Positions 1-9,485 of a DNA stretch of 64,000 nt are shown here, in pieces (positions within the stretch are counted from its first letter, which is position 1; the number at the start of each line of letters is the position of its first letter). The DNA is from TMP-86 sp964247385 (GTDB lineage Bacteria > Pseudomonadota > Gammaproteobacteria > Steroidobacterales > Steroidobacteraceae): contig CAXTUB010000004.1 of the NCBI GenBank assembly GCA_964247385.1, positions 1 to 64,000 on the forward strand, read 5' to 3'. The notes under the pieces were generated by a model. It had not been told where the DNA came from and ran no database searches. It saw nothing but the letters and a program-made list of their open reading frames with translations. The position numbers were made by a program, and so were the translations under genes.

Positions 1-650
1 TGGAGGTCTGGGCGAGACACACGGAGCTCAACGCTGCGCACGAGTCGATCAAATCGGTGCTGCCATTCGAGAATCGGGGGGTGGATGGGGGGGCCACACT
101 TTCGCACCCACACGGCCAAATTTATTCCTATCCGTTCGTTCCGCCGCTTCCGCGGCTGATGCTGGAACATGAGCTGAAGCATTACGAGGCGACGGGCCAG
201 ACGTTGCTGTCGGATTTGCTCGGTCGGGAGATCGACAGCGATGCGCGCATTCTGTATTTGGGGCCGCACGCAGTGGCATGGGTGCCCGTGTGCGCGCGCT
301 ATTCTTATGAGGTTTGGGTAGCTCCGCGGCGGGCGGCAGCCTCGTTGAGCGCGCTGGATTCAAGCGTGCGCGCGGACCTCGCGCGTGCGCTGAAAACCGT
401 GCTGATGAAATTTGATGCGCTGTGGCAGCGGCCCTTTCCGTACGTCATGGCTTGGTTTCAAGCACCGACGGACGGCAAAGCACACCCTGAGTCGCATGTG
501 CACGTCGAGTTCTACCCTTCGTATCGAACCCGGGATAAATTGAAATATCTCGCGGGTACCGAGCTCGGCGCTGGATTTTTCGCCTGCGATTCTTTGCCAG
601 AAGACACGGCTCGAGAGCTTCAGTCCATTCAGGTTCACGTCGATTCGTAG
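1..650 (+). CDS. galT: Galactose-1-phosphate uridylyltransferase, 5' partial
   Basis: C-terminal two thirds of GalT; the reading frame is already open at base 3, so the true start lies before the window. GalT transfers UMP between UDP-glucose and galactose-1-phosphate in the Leloir pathway. Near the visible N-terminus is FENRG followed by SHPHGQIY, whose HPH triad contains the histidine that carries UMP in this family. The C-terminal domain contains the second conserved block around ESHVHVEFYP. The stop codon shares its last base with the GTG start of galK, so the two are translationally coupled. Only about 216 residues are visible of the ~340 expected. Confidence 0.95.
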   Translation, partial: EVWARHTELNAAHESIKSVLPFENRGVDGGATLSHPHGQIYSYPFVPPLPRLMLEHELKHYEATGQTLLSDLLGREIDSDARILYLGPHAVAWVPVCARYSYEVWVAPRRAAASLSALDSSVRADLARALKTVLMKFDALWQRPFPYVMAWFQAPTDGKAHPESHVHVEFYPSYRTRDKLKYLAGTELGAGFFACDSLPEDTARELQSIQVHVDS

Positions 651-1708
651 TGGCTACTTTTTTCGACGTGTTTGCACGGTCTCCTGCGATCGCCGCTGAG
701 GCACCCGGCAGAGTCAACTTGTTGGGCGAGCACACCGACTACAACGAAGGACTGGTTCTGCCGATTGGAATTCCGCAGACCGCGCGCGTTGAGATTGCCC
801 CAAGCATCGATGCTGACTTCCATGTCTATTCCGCCGATCTCGATGAACGCGTGTCGTTCTCGATCGGCGCCTCACCTTCGCGTGGTTTTGCCCGCTACAT
901 GCATGGTTGCATCGAAGTGCTGGCGCGAGCTGGATACGCCGTGCCTGCACTGTGCATTCGAATCGAGTCCACGGTTCCGATGGGCGTGGGGTTGTCGAGC
1001 AGTGCGGCGCTCGAAGTGGCTGCATTACGGGCCATTCGCCGTTTGCTGCAAGCACCGTTCGATGACGTCGAACTGGCGAAGCTCGCACAACAAGCGGAAG
1101 TCGAGTATGTGGGCGTTCGATGCGGAATCATGGATCAGATGGCCAGTAGTCTCGGTGATTGCGCGCACATGCTCTACCTCGATACCCGGTGCTTGGAGCA
1201 CGAACGCTTAGCATTGCCTGCCGGCTGCGAGATCGTAGTGCTCGACAGTGGGAGCTCGCGCGAGCTCGCTTCGAGCGCTTACAATGAGCGTCGCCGGGAG
1301 TGCGAGGTGGCGGCGCGCCTTCTAGGGCTCGAGAGTCTGCGCGATGCGCATGACCTCGACGCGATCAACGCATTGCCTCCGCCCTACGATCGCCGCGCAC
1401 GCCACATCGTCACCGAAAATGCACGCGTGTGCGCAGGGCTTCGGACGAGCGCGGCTCAATTCGGACTTCTCATGAACGAGTCTCACGAAAGCCTGCGCGT
1501 TGACTACGAGGTGTCCAGTCCAGCTCTCGATGCGCTTGCTCGATGCTTACGCGGCCATGCCGATGTTTATGGGGCGCGCCTGACGGGTGCCGGCTTCGGC
1601 GGCGCCTGCGTGGCGTTGGCTCGAAATGGAACACGCGCTGATGTAGCCGCCGCCGCTTTGCAAGAATATGCACGCCTTGGCTTCGAGGGCGGGCGGTCAT
1701 TGGTATGA
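650..1708 (+). CDS. galK: Galactokinase
   Basis: 352 residues, close to the usual galactokinase length. It phosphorylates galactose with ATP to galactose-1-phosphate, the substrate of the GalT encoded just upstream. The GHMP-kinase signature GRVNLLGEHTDYNEG is near residues 18-32, the glycine/serine-rich phosphate loop MGVGLSSSAALEVA near residues 110-123, and the C-terminal GHMP motif LTGAGFGGACVAL near residue 310. The GTG start overlaps the galT TAG stop, which supports both the start and the operon. No galE or galM is visible in the window. Confidence 0.96.
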   Translation: MATFFDVFARSPAIAAEAPGRVNLLGEHTDYNEGLVLPIGIPQTARVEIAPSIDADFHVYSADLDERVSFSIGASPSRGFARYMHGCIEVLARAGYAVPALCIRIESTVPMGVGLSSSAALEVAALRAIRRLLQAPFDDVELAKLAQQAEVEYVGVRCGIMDQMASSLGDCAHMLYLDTRCLEHERLALPAGCEIVVLDSGSSRELASSAYNERRRECEVAARLLGLESLRDAHDLDAINALPPPYDRRARHIVTENARVCAGLRTSAAQFGLLMNESHESLRVDYEVSSPALDALARCLRGHADVYGARLTGAGFGGACVALARNGTRADVAAAALQEYARLGFEGGRSLV

Positions 1709-1807
1709 ATGCCACATCGGCCCTCACGTCGAGCGTCAAGCTGTCAGCGATGTCTCCCGGTATCAATCGTCAGCGATGTGAGCGGAATAGACCCTGGCTT
1801 GAAGCTG

Positions 1808-1881
1808 CGCGCCCGGAGAGATTCGAACTCCCGACCACTTGGTTCGAAGCCAAGTGCTCTATCCAACTGAGCTACGGGCGC
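1808..1881 (-). tRNA. tRNA-Arg(TCG)
   Basis: Read on the minus strand, a complete 74-nt cloverleaf can be drawn. The 7-bp acceptor GCGCCCG/CGGGCGC pairs perfectly, the D arm begins GCTCAGTTGG, the anticodon loop CTTCGAA gives anticodon TCG (reads CGA), and the T loop is GTTCGAATC. The discriminator base is G and CCA is not encoded (the next bases read CAG). It shares its acceptor, D and T arms with the tRNA-Arg(ACG) at 46227-46300, and the two differ mainly in the anticodon arm. Confidence 0.95.
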
Positions 1882-1961
1882 ATTTCGGCATTTTAGCATT
1901 CCGTGAGTGGCCGAGGCGCGTGGGCGGCGGCCGCAACCTTGATCTAAGATGCGCGCTCACC

Positions 1962-2687
1962 GTGAACCGCATCCACCTTCTCATCGCTCTCGGCGCGGCG
2001 ACATTTTTCGTGACTTGCGCCGGCGGATGGCTGGCGCTGCGTCTACGCAAGCGCCTGCCGCATTTGCTCGGCTTCAGCGCGGGCGTCGTGATTGCGGTGG
2101 CCTTGCTCGATTTGCTTCCCGAAGCCATGATCACGGCTGCATCTCGAACGCCTTCTTTCATTGCCGGTTGCGCGCTCGCAGGCTTCCTCACCTATTTCCT
2201 CATCGACCGGTATGTGCTTCGGCCGCGCAGCCGCAATCCCGCGCCGGCGGATCGGCGCCGCGCGGCGTTATTCGCAGGCACCCTGATCGTTCACAGCTGC
2301 CTCGACGGCATCGCGATCGGCGTTGCCTCATCCGTCTCGGTTTCGCTTGGGCTGATTGTCGCGGTGGCGGTGCTCTCGCACGATTTCTGCGATGGCATCA
2401 ACACCATGAACGTGGCCCTGCGCGGTCAGAGCAAATTTCCCGTGGGCTGGTTGTGCGCAGATGCGCTTGCGCCGAGTCTTGGCATCGCGCTCACATTTCT
2501 TTTTACGCTCGAGCGCGGCTCGCTCGGCATCATGCTGGCCGCTCTGGTCGGGATGTTTCTTTACATTGCGTGCGCCGAGTTGTTGCCTGCGAGCGCTCGC
2601 GCCAGCTCACCGCGCAAAACCGCGGCGGCCAGCTGCATTGGCGCGGCCGCGATGGCCGGCATCATTTATCTGGGCCGAGCCATTTAA
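1962..2687 (+). CDS. ZIP family metal permease
   Basis: 241-residue integral membrane protein with about seven or eight hydrophobic segments, in the ZIP/GufA-like family that moves Zn2+ or other divalent metals into the cytoplasm. Family features seen are the polar helix motifs HSCLDGIAIG (about residue 110) and HDFCDGINTMN (about residue 140), whose His/Asp residues form the metal site in ZIP proteins. I chose the GTG at 1962 because the frame upstream runs through the tRNA gene and the first helix begins directly after this codon. Its 3' end overlaps the convergent DUF885 gene by 4 bp. Substrate metal cannot be read from the sequence. Confidence 0.8.
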   Translation: MNRIHLLIALGAATFFVTCAGGWLALRLRKRLPHLLGFSAGVVIAVALLDLLPEAMITAASRTPSFIAGCALAGFLTYFLIDRYVLRPRSRNPAPADRRRAALFAGTLIVHSCLDGIAIGVASSVSVSLGLIVAVAVLSHDFCDGINTMNVALRGQSKFPVGWLCADALAPSLGIALTFLFTLERGSLGIMLAALVGMFLYIACAELLPASARASSPRKTAAASCIGAAAMAGIIYLGRAI

Positions 2688-4441
2688 TGCGCCATTCGGC
2701 GCTCTTTCACGTATTGATTCAACACGGCGGTCCGCAATAGCCCCAGCGGCAGCAGCCCCTGGTCGACGATGAAATCGTGATAGCTCTGCAGATCGAATCG
2801 ATCGCCCAGGGCGATTTCGGTTTCCGCGCGCAGCGCCTCGAGCTTGCCATAGCCGTAAAAATAGGAGGTCGCCTGGCCGGGCGCCTTGAAGGTATAGCGA
2901 TCGATCTCTTGCTTGGCCATGGGCTCGGACAGGCACACCTCGCCCATGAGCACATTCTTGGCAGCTTCGGGCTCAATCATTCCGAGATTCAACATTGGAT
3001 CCAGAAAGGCGCGCGCTGCTCGCATGAGCCGCAACTGCAACACCACCAGCTGTCCGTCGAGTGGGAAATAGGGCTTCATGAACGCTTCGGCGTAGAGCGC
3101 CCACCCTTCCACATTCGTGCTGTTGAATGCGAACAGGGCCCGTGCCGTTGAAACTCCGGCTTCCAGCATGCGAGCAAACTGCAGCTCATGGCCGGGGCGC
3201 GCTTCATGCGCCGTCAGGGTCCATGTCACGGCATCGAATGAAAAATCGTCGAGCTCTGCGCCGGAAGCCGAATTGGGATTCGACACCGGAATGACGAACG
3301 CGGCCGGCTCGCCGCTGTTGCCGATCAGGCGCGGAACATCCACATGGGGTGCGGGAATCGCGGCAGATTCTGCATCGGTTCCCAAGCGGATGACGGCCTG
3401 CCGCGCGGGCAGGGTGACCAACCGATGCTCGCGCACATCGGACTCGATCTTTGCGAGACGCTCACGGTAAATCACCAGCAAGTCGCCTGTGGCAATTTTT
3501 TTGCGCTTGAGGTTTCGCAACACACTGCGGTAATCCGTATCCGGCCACCCATTGCTGCGCGCCACCAGGGGCGCGAGCGCCGCCAGCTCATCCCGGATCT
3601 CGCTATACGCTGCAAGCGCGGATGCAATCAAAACGCGAGGGTCGGCATCGACGCCGAATTGTTTCAAGTGATCGGCGTAAATTTCTTCCGGCAGCTCATG
3701 ACGGGCGCGTGCGCGCGGCAACAGCGCGGTGCGCAGCCATGCATCGTATGCAGCGACTTGCGACTCGAACTTCTCCAGCGGCCTCTGCCACCCTTTCAAT
3801 CCGCTGCCTTGGAAAAGTTTGCGCACCCCCTGCAGGTACAGCTTTTCGTTATCCAAGCTCTGCTGCAGCTCAACGCGCCACGGCGCAACGAGGCCCGGTG
3901 CTTCCAACGCCTCGCTGAGCCGCGCGCGCGCCAGAACCGTAATGGGCTGGTAGCCGGGCTCGGCTCCCACATAGCGGCGCAGCCTCAACACGGCTTGAGC
4001 CTGCCGCGCCGGCGGCACGCCATCGTGAATCAACTTTTGGAAACCCGAAAACACGGATTCCGGCAAATCGAAGAACGGCACCAGGCGGCGACGCTGCAGC
4101 TCGAGCGTGTGACGCTGATCCTCGGCGGATCGATGCAGAATATCCAGATCTTGCTTGACTCGGAGGTCGGACTCGGAGAATTGCGCCGCCTCGAGCTTTA
4201 CGGAGGCTGCCGCCAGATCTGCTTCTTGACGCTGCGAATATCGCGGCCCGAGATCGAGCACCTCGCCATCATGGCCTTCCACGCCCACGGCCGCGGCCTC
4301 CTCCGGCGCATAATGCGCTTGAATGTCGGTCAGAATCTTCGCATACCCATTGCTGCGCTCGATCCAATCCGCATCCGCCGCGCGCGCAGCGCAAGCCACG
4401 ATGAAGATGCCTGCACACCAACACGCCGCTCCGTATTTCAT
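2684..4441 (-). CDS. Exported DUF885 family hydrolase
   Basis: 585 residues, typical of DUF885 proteins, a family of secreted or periplasmic putative metallopeptidases of poorly known substrate. The chosen ATG at 4441 is preceded by a GGGGGACTC ribosome-binding sequence and starts a clear signal peptide (MKYGAACWCAGIFIVACAARA) ending near residue 21. The family's zinc-type motif appears as HEARPGHELQ at about residue 410, and FYGYGKLEALR lies near the C-terminus. The first gene of this leftward run is the photolyase, whose stop lies 26 bp upstream. Peptidase activity is inferred from the motif only. Confidence 0.8.
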   Translation of the reverse strand: MKYGAACWCAGIFIVACAARAADADWIERSNGYAKILTDIQAHYAPEEAAAVGVEGHDGEVLDLGPRYSQRQEADLAAASVKLEAAQFSESDLRVKQDLDILHRSAEDQRHTLELQRRRLVPFFDLPESVFSGFQKLIHDGVPPARQAQAVLRLRRYVGAEPGYQPITVLARARLSEALEAPGLVAPWRVELQQSLDNEKLYLQGVRKLFQGSGLKGWQRPLEKFESQVAAYDAWLRTALLPRARARHELPEEIYADHLKQFGVDADPRVLIASALAAYSEIRDELAALAPLVARSNGWPDTDYRSVLRNLKRKKIATGDLLVIYRERLAKIESDVREHRLVTLPARQAVIRLGTDAESAAIPAPHVDVPRLIGNSGEPAAFVIPVSNPNSASGAELDDFSFDAVTWTLTAHEARPGHELQFARMLEAGVSTARALFAFNSTNVEGWALYAEAFMKPYFPLDGQLVVLQLRLMRAARAFLDPMLNLGMIEPEAAKNVLMGEVCLSEPMAKQEIDRYTFKAPGQATSYFYGYGKLEALRAETEIALGDRFDLQSYHDFIVDQGLLPLGLLRTAVLNQYVKERRMAH

Positions 4442-4466
4442 GAGTCCCCCGAATACTTGAGATTTG

Positions 4467-5987
4467 CTAAAGCGCGTCGAGTATTTGCTGGGCACGCGCC
4501 GCAATGGCTGCGCGCTCTACCTCGCTCATTGCATCATAGGCGCGAAATGCCGTGCGCAAGCGCGTGTTGCGCTGGAGCAGGTCCCGCTGCGTGCCCAGGA
4601 AATTCCAATACAGTGCGTTGAACGGACAAGCATTTTCTTCAGTCCGCAACTTCACATTGTAGCGGCAGCGGGTGCAGTAGTCGGACATCCGATTGATGTA
4701 CGCGCCGCTCGCGATGTAGGGCTTGGATGCCATGAGCCCGCCGTCCGCGAACTGGCTCAAGCCCAAGGTGTTGGGCATCTCGACCCACTCATAGGCGTCG
4801 GCATAGACGCTCAAGTACCATTCATGCACCTCACTCGGCGTCACGCCGGCAAGCAATGCGAAATTTCCGGTGATCATCAGGCGCTGGATGTGATGTGCAT
4901 ACGCCTGATCGATGGTTTGCATGACGCATTCATGCAGACAGGCCATGTCGGTGCGGCCGGTCCAATACAGCTCAGGCAAGCGGCGCTGGAAATTGAAATG
5001 GTTCACCGTCGCATAGTCCGGCATGCGCAACCAATAAATGCCGCGCACGTACTCGCGCCAGCCGATGATCTGGCGAATGAAGCCTTCCGCGCTGTTGATT
5101 GGGACTCGGCCGTTTCGATATTCCTCTTCCACTCGCGCGCAAATCGAGCGCGCATCCAGCAGGCCGAGATTCAAATACATCGAGACGGCGGCGTGGTAAA
5201 GGAAGGGCTCGCCGGTGAGCATGGCGTCTTGAAAATCACCGAATGTCGGCAGCGCGGACTGCACGAAGTGCTCGAAGGCCCGCTCGGCGTCTACGCGCGT
5301 CGCTGCAAACTGGAATGGGAGAAGTGCGCCCAGGTGAGTGCCGAAATTTCGCGCAACCAGTGCGAGCACCTCGGCGGTGACCGAGTCCGGCTCGAAACGA
5401 AGTGGCGCGGGCATGAACAAATGCGCTTTGGCTGGCTTGCGATTTTCCGCATCGAAATTCCAACGGCCTCCCGCCGGCCGGCCGGCATCCATGAGCAAGC
5501 CGCTCCGCAAGCGCATGTCTCGATAAAAGTATTCCATTCGCAGCGAGGCGCGCCCACTCGCCCATTCAACAAACGCCTCGCGTGTGCAGAAAAAACGCGT
5601 GTCCGGCACGATGTCGACCGGCAATTTGAATTCGCTTCCCCACGCCTGGATGGCGCTGAGCACGCGCCACTCGCCGGGTTCGGTCACCCGCAACCTCGCC
5701 GGTCGATGGCGCCAAATGGCGCGACGCGCTTCTCCGGTCAATGAGCCCGTGTTGCCTTCATCTTCGAATGAGCAGTACTCCACTCGCCAGCCAGCCTTCC
5801 GCAGCTCCTCGGCGAAATGGCGCATCGCAGAGAATATGAGCGCAATTTTTTTTGGATGGTGGCGGACGTACTGGGCCTCCTCACGTACTTCGGCCATGAG
5901 CACCACATCTTCGTGCTTGCGGGATGGTTGGAGGCTGCTGATATCAAGCGCAAGCTGATCGCCCAAGATCAAGATCAAGTCAGCCAT
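4467..5987 (-). CDS. FeS-type (6-4)-photolyase-like protein (CryPro/PhrB)
   Basis: 506 residues, the usual length for the bacterial cryptochrome/photolyase-related family that repairs (6-4) photoproducts and carries FAD plus a [4Fe-4S] cluster. The N-terminus LILILGDQL is the family's start of the antenna domain. The C-terminal SDYCTRCRYNVK...CPFNALYW (about residues 430-460) supplies three of the cluster cysteines, and a fourth would lie upstream, as in Agrobacterium PhrB. The ATG at 5987 is 9 bp downstream of the EamA stop, so the two may be cotranscribed. This is distinct from the class I photolyase at 33781-35247. Confidence 0.88.
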   Translation of the reverse strand: MADLILILGDQLALDISSLQPSRKHEDVVLMAEVREEAQYVRHHPKKIALIFSAMRHFAEELRKAGWRVEYCSFEDEGNTGSLTGEARRAIWRHRPARLRVTEPGEWRVLSAIQAWGSEFKLPVDIVPDTRFFCTREAFVEWASGRASLRMEYFYRDMRLRSGLLMDAGRPAGGRWNFDAENRKPAKAHLFMPAPLRFEPDSVTAEVLALVARNFGTHLGALLPFQFAATRVDAERAFEHFVQSALPTFGDFQDAMLTGEPFLYHAAVSMYLNLGLLDARSICARVEEEYRNGRVPINSAEGFIRQIIGWREYVRGIYWLRMPDYATVNHFNFQRRLPELYWTGRTDMACLHECVMQTIDQAYAHHIQRLMITGNFALLAGVTPSEVHEWYLSVYADAYEWVEMPNTLGLSQFADGGLMASKPYIASGAYINRMSDYCTRCRYNVKLRTEENACPFNALYWNFLGTQRDLLQRNTRLRTAFRAYDAMSEVERAAIAARAQQILDAL

Positions 5988-5996
5988 CGGGCCATC

Positions 5997-6914
5997 TCAC
6001 GCCGGCGGGTTTTCGGCGCTGAAAGCCGACGCCGCCGAGCGGCGCTCATCGTGCAGCACGAGCATGCCCGACGCCACCACCACGGCAGAGCCCATGATGA
6101 GGCGCGCCGACGGCCAAGCGGACCAGAACGCAGCGTCGATGAGAAACCCCCAGATCATTGCGGTGTATTCGAACGGCGCCACCACCGCGGCCGGCGCTAG
6201 GCTGAACGCGCGGGTGATGAAGATTTGGCCGAGCGCGCCTGCCAGCCCGATGCCTATCAACCAACCTGCATCGGCAAGCACGATAGGTCGCCATCCAGGC
6301 AGCGCCAAAACAAGGGAAAAACATCCGGCGATCGACAGCACCCAGAATACGAGCGAGGTGCTTGAGTGCGTGCGGCCCAGAAATCGCAAAGTGATCGCCG
6401 AAATCGCATAACACAGAGCCGAGACTGCGCCCGCAAGAGCCGCCAGCGGATCGAACGCAAGATGCGTCGGATTGACCACGATCAAGACGCCGCAAAAACC
6501 GAGCACGATTGCCGCCCAGCGCGCGCCTGCCGCGCGCTCGTGCAGCAGCGGGATGGATAGCGCAGTCATCATCAAAGGCGCCGAGAGATACAAAGAGTAG
6601 GTCTGCGCCAACGTGAGGCGGTGCACCGCGAATAAAAACGTGACCAGCATGATGACGGCGAGCGCGCCGCGCAGCACATGCAGTTCAATCCGCGTCGCGC
6701 GCAGCTCTCTCCACGCGCCGCGAGTCAACACCGGCACGAGCATAAAAACCAAGGCGACCAGATAACGAAGCGCCGCGATCTGCAGCGGCGGATAGCGCGC
6801 CGAGACTCGCTTCATGAGCGAATCCATGACAGCAAAAACGAGCACGGCAAGCAGCATGAAGCCGATGCCGCGCGAACGATCACTGGTCGCAGTCGAAGCA
6901 GGCTCGAAACCCAT
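5997..6914 (-). CDS. EamA/DMT family transporter
   Basis: About 305 residues with ten predicted hydrophobic helices in two homologous halves, the architecture of drug/metabolite-transporter (EamA) permeases. Helix 1 starts at GIGFMLLAVLVFAVMDSLMKR and the second repeat starts near LVFWVLSIAGCF. I picked the ATG at 6914 because the frame upstream is arginine-rich and lies over the divergent promoter region. Substrate is unknown. It is divergent from the peptidase gene at 6992 with a 77-bp gap. Confidence 0.82.
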   Translation of the reverse strand: MGFEPASTATSDRSRGIGFMLLAVLVFAVMDSLMKRVSARYPPLQIAALRYLVALVFMLVPVLTRGAWRELRATRIELHVLRGALAVIMLVTFLFAVHRLTLAQTYSLYLSAPLMMTALSIPLLHERAAGARWAAIVLGFCGVLIVVNPTHLAFDPLAALAGAVSALCYAISAITLRFLGRTHSSTSLVFWVLSIAGCFSLVLALPGWRPIVLADAGWLIGIGLAGALGQIFITRAFSLAPAAVVAPFEYTAMIWGFLIDAAFWSAWPSARLIMGSAVVVASGMLVLHDERRSAASAFSAENPPA

Positions 6915-6991
6915 GGCAAATTTTACGCCGCGAATTCTCGACTTCGCCCGGCGCCTTTCCAAGCCGCGCGTGTACGCGCACAATGAGGCGC

Positions 6992-8635
6992 ATGTCGCGC
7001 ATCGTCTTTGCGTTGCTGCTCGCGGTGTCCTCGGCATCTTCGCGAGCTCGCGCTGAGCCGGCCGTGTCAGGCTACCAGTCCGTACGAATGCAGCTCAACG
7101 TCACTGAGCTGTCGGCACGCGAGTTGCGAATGGTCGCCAAGCTAGCCGATGCGACCCGCTTGCTCGATGAGCTTTTCTGGGAACAAAGCGACCCGCAGGG
7201 TTGGAAGCTTTACCGCTCGATCGTCGACCGCCACGATCCCCAAGACGAGCAGCTTGCGCGGCGTCTCGTGATCAATGGCGGACGCTATGACTTGATCGCC
7301 GAGAACTCACCGTTTGCGGGTGCTCCACCGCGGCCGCCGGGCGCTCATTTGTATCCGCCCGATCTGACGCGAGCCGAGCTCGACGCGTATGTGGCCAAGC
7401 ATCCGGCAGATCGAGCCAAGCTGTACGACCCGCTCACCGTCGTTCGACGGCGGGGACGAGCTCTGATCGCAGTGCCCTACCACGAGGAATATCGCCACTG
7501 GCTCGTGCCGATGTCCAGGCTTCTCAATGAGGCGGCGGGTCTGTCCGATGACGCTGCGTTCGCGAGTTTTCTGCGGTTACGTGCGAAGGCGCTCTTGAGC
7601 GATGATTACTTTCCGAGCGATGCGGCCTGGGTCGACTTGGTCAATCCGAAGTTCGATTTGATCTTTGCACCGTATGAGACGTATCTCGATGATTTTCTGG
7701 GCGTCAAGGCGTCGTACGGCGCGGCCGTGCTCATTCGCAACGAGGCCGAAAGCAAAAAGCTCGAAGTATTTCAGCGCGACGTTCCCAGCATACAGGAGGC
7801 GCTGCCGTTGTCTGCGCAAGACCGGCCATCGAAAGCTGGACATGCAACGCCCATGGAAGTCATGGACTCGCCGGTACGCGGCGGGGATTTGCGGCATGGA
7901 TACCAAGCCGTGGCCGACAATTTGCCGAACGATCCGCGCATTCACGAGCAAAAAGGCACGAAGAAAATATTTTTCAAGAATTACATGGATGCTCGGGTCG
8001 AATACGTGATCCTGCCGATCGCCAGAAGATTGTTGCGCGAAGATCAAGCACGGATGGTTTCGGCTCAAGGTTATCTCACGACCACGCTGATGCATGAGAT
8101 TTCTCATGGCTTGGGGCCTGCTTTTGCCCGCACGCCGCAAGGCAAGCGGGACATTCGTGAAATGATCGGTGCTCAATACGCCGGGCTCGAGGAAGCCAAG
8201 GCGGACATCGTTGGCCTGTTCGGCCTCAAGTGGCTCGTGGATCATGGACGTTATCCGGCGGATGCATTGAATGGCTCCTACGCATCAGAAGTCGCGGGCA
8301 TTTTCCGCGCCGTGCGTTTCGGTATTGCGGAAGCGCACGGCCGCGCGGAAATCATGGAGTTCAACTATTTTGTCGAACGCTCGGCGCTCGAGTTGGATGC
8401 GGCCTTGGGCCGGTATGTAATCAACTTCGAGCGCATGCCGGATGCCATTGCCGGCCTCGCTCGGGAACTGCTGGAGCAAGAGGCCACCGGAGACGCCGCG
8501 CGCGTGAGTGCGTGGTTTATCAAGTACGGCTCGATGCCGGCTGAACTTGCGCAGGCATTGAAGAGTGTGAGCGACGTGCCGGTGGATATCGAGCCGGTCG
8601 AGACCTTTGAGACCCATTCATTCCAAACCCATTGA
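6992..8635 (+). CDS. Exported M49-like (dipeptidyl-peptidase III type) zinc peptidase
   Basis: 548 residues with a signal peptide at the N-terminus (FALLLAVSSASSRARA). The zinc site reads MHEISHGLG at about residue 368, with a second acidic motif GLEEAKADIVGLF about 30 residues later. This HExxH...EExxAD pairing resembles the bacterial members of the dipeptidyl-peptidase III clan. Classical M49 enzymes have a six-residue HExxxH, whereas this one has the five-residue spacing. The C-terminal block EIMEFNYFVERSAL is also typical of those bacterial relatives. A second ATG lies at 6983; 6992 is preferred because GAGG lies just before it. The substrate is unknown. Confidence 0.7.
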   Translation: MSRIVFALLLAVSSASSRARAEPAVSGYQSVRMQLNVTELSARELRMVAKLADATRLLDELFWEQSDPQGWKLYRSIVDRHDPQDEQLARRLVINGGRYDLIAENSPFAGAPPRPPGAHLYPPDLTRAELDAYVAKHPADRAKLYDPLTVVRRRGRALIAVPYHEEYRHWLVPMSRLLNEAAGLSDDAAFASFLRLRAKALLSDDYFPSDAAWVDLVNPKFDLIFAPYETYLDDFLGVKASYGAAVLIRNEAESKKLEVFQRDVPSIQEALPLSAQDRPSKAGHATPMEVMDSPVRGGDLRHGYQAVADNLPNDPRIHEQKGTKKIFFKNYMDARVEYVILPIARRLLREDQARMVSAQGYLTTTLMHEISHGLGPAFARTPQGKRDIREMIGAQYAGLEEAKADIVGLFGLKWLVDHGRYPADALNGSYASEVAGIFRAVRFGIAEAHGRAEIMEFNYFVERSALELDAALGRYVINFERMPDAIAGLARELLEQEATGDAARVSAWFIKYGSMPAELAQALKSVSDVPVDIEPVETFETHSFQTH

Positions 8636-8645
8636 GGCTTATCGC

Positions 8646-8843
8646 ATGCGTATCCATCATTTTGTTCTGCTGGCTGCCGCGCTGGCATGCTCGAGTTGCG
8701 AGACGTATCAAAGGGAAGAGAAAAAGGAGGCTCAGGAGCCGCCTGCGGCTGCGCATGAGCCGGAGCAGAACCCAGCGTCGCAGAGCACGGAAGATTGCCG
8801 CAGACAGGGCAAAGACCCTGCGGCGTGCGGAACCCCGCGCTAG
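8646..8843 (+). CDS. Small lipoprotein
   Basis: 65-residue protein with a signal sequence ending in a lipobox-like LACSSC (Cys near residue 18), so it is probably a membrane-anchored lipoprotein. The mature part is Glu/Ala/Pro-rich and ends with two cysteines in STEDCRRQGKDPAACG. The start is the ATG at 8646, 10 bp after the peptidase stop, so it is likely cotranscribed with that gene. No family recognised. Confidence 0.65.
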   Translation: MRIHHFVLLAAALACSSCETYQREEKKEAQEPPAAAHEPEQNPASQSTEDCRRQGKDPAACGTPR

Positions 8844-9011
8844 CTGAAAGCTTGCATTCGGCGAGAAGGCGCGCCGCGCCGGTAGTCAAACTCTCACAGC
8901 AGATCAGCGCGTTAACTTCTTAACTGCCGGGCTGCGTTTGCGCTTTAATATGCGTGAAAGCGCCGCCGACGGCGGCGGCAGTTGGCTGACTGAATAGATC
9001 AAGGAGTTTCC

Positions 9012-9314
9012 ATGAAAAGTTTGTTAACGGGGATCGCCGCGGCAGGATTGATGTTGGCAGGAACGGTAGCGATGGCTCAGGATGCAAGCACGCCGCCCGC
9101 TGCAGGCTCAACCATGGGCAGCGATTCGACGATGAAGGATGACACTTCGATGAAATCCACCTCCAGCGGCATGCAGACCAAACATCAAAAGATGAAGGAT
9201 TGTATGGCCAGGATGCAGGCGAAAAACGATGGCTCGACCAAGGACCAAATGAAGACCGCTTGCAAGAATGAGATGAAAGGGGCCGAAACCACCTCCGATT
9301 CGATGAATAAGTAA
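9012..9314 (+). CDS. Small exported Met/Lys/Asp-rich protein
   Basis: 100 residues. Signal peptide with cleavage after VAMAQ (about residue 23). The mature protein is very rich in Met, Ser, Asp and Lys, with MxKD-like spaced repeats (TMKDD, SMKST, KMKDC, QMKTA, EMKGA). It resembles the small pentapeptide MXKDX repeat proteins of proteobacterial periplasms, whose role is unknown; metal binding by the methionines is only a guess. A strong AAGGAG ribosome-binding site lies 6 bp before the ATG. Confidence 0.72.
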   Translation: MKSLLTGIAAAGLMLAGTVAMAQDASTPPAAGSTMGSDSTMKDDTSMKSTSSGMQTKHQKMKDCMARMQAKNDGSTKDQMKTACKNEMKGAETTSDSMNK

Positions 9315-9352
9315 TCTTTTTATCGGGTTAAGCCTCATCGATTGATTCGACA

Positions 9353-9376
9353 GACTGGCCGCGTGAGCGGCCAGTC
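9353..9376. terminator. Perfect 10-bp hairpin with GTGA loop
   Basis: GACTGGCCGC and GCGGCCAGTC form a 10-bp perfect stem around the tetraloop GTGA (GNRA type), 39 bp after the stop of the small Met-rich protein gene. There is no run of T after it on either strand, so it is a weak candidate for intrinsic termination. It could equally be an mRNA-stabilising 3' hairpin. Confidence 0.45.
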
Positions 9377-9485
9377 GCGCATCTGCTCCGCGCTTTCCGT
9401 AGTATGATTTGCTTTCCGCGCTGCATCTGCATTGATCGAGCGCGTTGCGCTCGAGGGATTTGCAGAATTCTTAAGGGAGGACGGC

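Noticed and set aside
3344..4621. 425-codon open frame opposite the DUF885 gene
   Set aside because: Antisense shadow with no domain; the minus-strand gene has a signal peptide and family motif.
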